A stretch of DNA of 5,120 nucleotides from JAUXIQ01 sp030620925 [NCBI: Nitrospinota bacterium] (GTDB lineage Bacteria > JAUXIQ01). Numbering within the stretch: position 1 is the first letter of the stretch; each line of letters begins with the position of its first letter. Positions 4,703 through 5,120 of this stretch are shown in pieces. Location: positions 1 through 5,120 of the forward strand of contig JAUXIQ010000179.1 of NCBI GenBank assembly GCA_030620925.1, read 5' to 3'. The translations under genes were made by a program, and so were the position numbers. Under the pieces are notes generated by a model. It was given only the letters and a program-made list of their open reading frames with translations. It was not told where the DNA came from and made no database searches.

Positions 4703-5120
4703 ATGAGCATTATAAGAGAAACAATAGCTGGAAGAAAAATAAAAAGTCGTATTCTTATCGCTTTTCTGACCGTTTTAATTGTGGGGATATGGGCACGGCC
4801 TCCCCTCGCCCGGGAATCGGGCATCAAACTCCCTTCCAGTTCGTCGGGCCAGGGGGAGAAAATACTCAAACTGGGGCTTAAAGAGGCCGTCGGTATTTCG
4901 CTTCTTAACAATTTGGAAATAGAGGCGGAAAAATATAACCCTCAGATTGCCGAAACGGTATTAGCAAGGGCTAAATCGGAGTTCCACCCCGTGATATTTG
5001 GCGGCGTCGACGCCGAACGGAACGTAAAGCCCTCGGGGAGCAGTGTATTCTCAATCGAGGCCGTCAACAATGAATTTAATTTTAACGCCGGACTCAAGTC
5101 CAAATTTATCACCGGCGGCA
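4703..5120 (+). CDS. TolC-family outer membrane protein, N-terminal part, cut by window edge
   Basis: The start of an outer-membrane efflux channel (OEP/TolC family), which forms a trimeric barrel and periplasmic tunnel for export systems or type I secretion. About 139 codons are visible of a usual 430-550. Seen, counting from the chosen ATG: a basic lead (GRKIKSR), a hydrophobic segment (ILIAFLTVLIVGIW) and a small-residue region (PPLA) typical of a signal peptide, then the family opening LGLKEAVGISLLNN, a helical stretch with YNPQIAETVLARAKSEFHP, and VIFGG leading into the first strand region. This matches the LxLxxAvxxALxNN...AxxxFxP pattern of the family. Start choice: ATG 4703 has AGGTG eight bases before it; in-frame ATGs at 4670 and 4697 and a GTG at 4661 are alternatives with poorer sites. 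It is transcribed away from the flippase operon; its export partner should lie to the right, outside the window. Confidence 0.83.
   Translation, partial: MSIIRETIAGRKIKSRILIAFLTVLIVGIWARPPLARESGIKLPSSSSGQGEKILKLGLKEAVGISLLNNLEIEAEKYNPQIAETVLARAKSEFHPVIFGGVDAERNVKPSGSSVFSIEAVNNEFNFNAGLKSKFITGG

Noticed and set aside
4636-4911. A 91-codon minus-strand open frame opposite the TolC-type gene start
   Set aside because: The plus strand encodes a signal peptide and the TolC-family N-terminal pattern here; the reverse product has no domain features.
1-5120. MFS plus TolC as an EmrAB-TolC tripartite pump encoded together
   Set aside because: The genes are on opposite strands, more than 3 kb apart, point outward, and no membrane-fusion (HlyD/EmrA) gene is in the window.

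Overview
The window carries five genes and part of a sixth-style boundary case at each edge: four complete or nearly complete genes in the middle, flanked by a drug-efflux-type transporter cut by the left edge and a TolC-type outer-membrane protein cut by the right edge. The coding DNA looks ordinary: moderately GC-rich (one 60-base sample in the desulfurase gene is about 62% GC by hand count), with frequent GTG/TTG starts and clear Shine-Dalgarno sites. A TolC-type protein implies a cell with an outer membrane. A cysteine desulfurase paired with a DUF3343 protein is a combination I associate with anaerobes such as sulfate reducers, clostridia and related metal-reducing lineages. I would guess an uncultured anaerobic Gram-negative-type bacterium, but the sequence does not fix the phylum.

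Layout. Positions 1-1330 (minus) hold a 14-helix DHA2/EmrB-QacA type MFS transporter with its N-terminus and about 443 residues in view. A 197-bp divergent spacer (1331-1527) follows, with a good sigma70 promoter for the transporter and two GC-rich palindromic elements that look like operators. A small glutaredoxin-like thiol protein (1528-1827, plus) comes next. Its 3' end runs 49 bp into a convergent DUF3343 gene (1779-2045, minus). DUF3343 is the last gene of a probable minus-strand operon: a multi-pass flippase-like membrane protein (3277-4287), a class V aminotransferase-fold cysteine desulfurase (2108-3280) overlapping it by a GTGA junction, then DUF3343.

A 415-bp AT-rich spacer (4288-4702; about 32% GC over 4321-4680 by hand count) separates this operon from the plus-strand TolC-family gene (4703 to the right edge). 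It contains candidate promoters in both directions, a tandem 9-bp repeat, a small hairpin and a segment that may be the worn remnant of an insertion-sequence end.

How the genes may work together. The cysteine desulfurase strips sulfur (or selenium) from cysteine/selenocysteine as an enzyme-bound persulfide or selenide; DUF3343 proteins are annotated as putative Se/S carriers and carry a conserved cysteine that could accept it; the convergent CxxC protein could handle thiol redox chemistry nearby. This sulfur/selenium trafficking link is inference from family knowledge and gene order. I see no evidence that the membrane flippase-like protein takes part beyond being translationally coupled. The MFS and TolC genes point away from each other at opposite ends and are not one efflux operon. 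I did not find a clearly novel system; the most worthwhile leads are the desulfurase/DUF3343 pair with its antisense overlap, the operator-like dyads in the divergent spacer, and the AT-rich spacer.
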